A stretch of DNA of 31,208 nucleotides, taken from positions 1 through 31,208 of the forward strand of contig NZ_CALHIQ010000142.1 in the NCBI RefSeq assembly GCF_938030725.1, given 5' to 3'. Origin of the DNA: an uncultured Fretibacterium sp. GTDB taxonomy: Bacteria; Synergistota; Synergistia; Synergistales; Aminobacteriaceae. The notes beneath the pieces were generated by a model. It searched no databases. It was given only the letters and a program-made list of their open reading frames with translations, and was not told the origin of the DNA. Position 1 is the stretch's first letter, and each line of letters begins with the position of its first letter. This document shows, piece by piece, positions 30,869 through 31,208 of the stretch. Both the position numbers and the translations under genes were made by a program.

Positions 30869-31208
30869 GCGTGAACGGGATGTCCGGCGCCCGGCGTGGC
30901 TTCACCCTGATGGAGGTCCTGGTGGCGGTGGCCATCGTGGGGATGGTGGTCGCCGCCGGGTTTCGCCTCATCACCATGTCGCTGCGCTCGCTCTCCGAGA
31001 TCGCGGCGGAGCGGGAGCTGACCGCGGCGGCGCAGAGGATATGGCTGCGCTTCCGAACGGAGAAGGACATGCCCGAAAGCGGCAAGGAGGAGGGCGTGGA
31101 GTGGCGCACGGAGATCGACTCCGTGCCCGTCGAGGACCTGGAGCTGCCCTTCAGGCGGGTGACGGTGAGCCTGGGGAAGCGCTCGATGGTCATCTACCTG
31201 CCTGAGGC
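30865..31208 (+). CDS. Pseudopilin, GspI/GspH-like (partial, cut by window end)
   Basis: The frame opens with TTG at 30865 (overlapping the gspC stop as TTGA), GTG 30871 or ATG 30880, and runs open to the window end. It encodes SGARRGFTLMEVLVAVAIVGM, a class III prepilin leader: basic residues, G then F, and a glutamate five residues into the mature chain. The hydrophobic helix and the following RSLSEIAAERELTAAAQRI segment fit GspI or GspH. Without the 3' half the subtype stays open. Confidence 0.75.
   Translation, partial: MSVNGMSGARRGFTLMEVLVAVAIVGMVVAAGFRLITMSLRSLSEIAAERELTAAAQRIWLRFRTEKDMPESGKEEGVEWRTEIDSVPVEDLELPFRRVTVSLGKRSMVIYLPE

Overview
This is a high-GC chromosomal window from what looks like a diderm (two-membrane) bacterium. 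It carries the replication-origin locus of the chromosome. The phylum is not proven by the sequence. The mix of high-GC protein genes, type II secretion genes, PgsB/C/W-type poly-gamma-glutamate genes, DUF3343 and TerB_N proteins, and a DUF721/DciA gene is compatible with Synergistota, which I offer only as a guess.

Layout. (1) 1-2065, minus strand: a poly-gamma-glutamate synthesis operon (pgsB, pgsC, and a pgsW-like gene cut by the window edge), genes overlapping by ATGA. (2) 2281-3247: a slipin/stomatin gene with its own promoter and terminator. (3) 3250-5440: a gene-free, AT-rich island of about 2.2 kb. It contains a perfect 16-bp parS site at 3795-3810 and, near its right end, two DnaA-box-like sequences beside an almost pure A/T tract. 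(4) 5391-10487: HU, a DUF2156 acyltransferase-like protein, a small DUF3343 gene on the minus strand, a TerB_N-domain membrane protein and a four-carbon acid sugar kinase-like protein. (5) 10517-16839, minus strand: dnaA, dnaN, recF, mnmG, dciA (in transcription order). Consensus DnaA boxes lie on both sides of dnaA. The dnaA-dnaN gap also holds seven tandem TAR/CAG trinucleotides 13 nt from a perfect box, which is the DnaA-trio unwinding architecture. This is very probably oriC. (6) 17101-22132, plus strand: an operon of a cysteine desulfurase-family protein, an acyl-ACP thioesterase, TrkA and TrkH, preceded by a palindromic operator-like site and a leader with mutually exclusive hairpins. 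One leader arm can pair with the ribosome binding site. (7) 22343-24084: a membrane-fused spermidine-synthase-like protein with a possible 15-residue leader peptide. (8) 24108-31208, plus strand: an O-antigen ligase-like (Wzy_C) membrane protein directly upstream of type II secretion/pseudopilin assembly genes in the order J, K, L, M, N, C, I-like. The last is cut by the window end.

How it works together. The central part is the initiation machinery: DnaA and its boxes, the beta clamp, RecF, a DciA-type helicase loader candidate, HU, and parS for segregation. Gene orientation, and a few hand-counted lines of G versus C (C-rich plus strand to the left, G-rich to the right of dnaA), agree with bidirectional replication starting at dnaA. 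The flanks hold envelope functions: poly-gamma-glutamate, potassium uptake, secretion and possibly glycosylation. All calls are from reading motifs and context; no database search was run.
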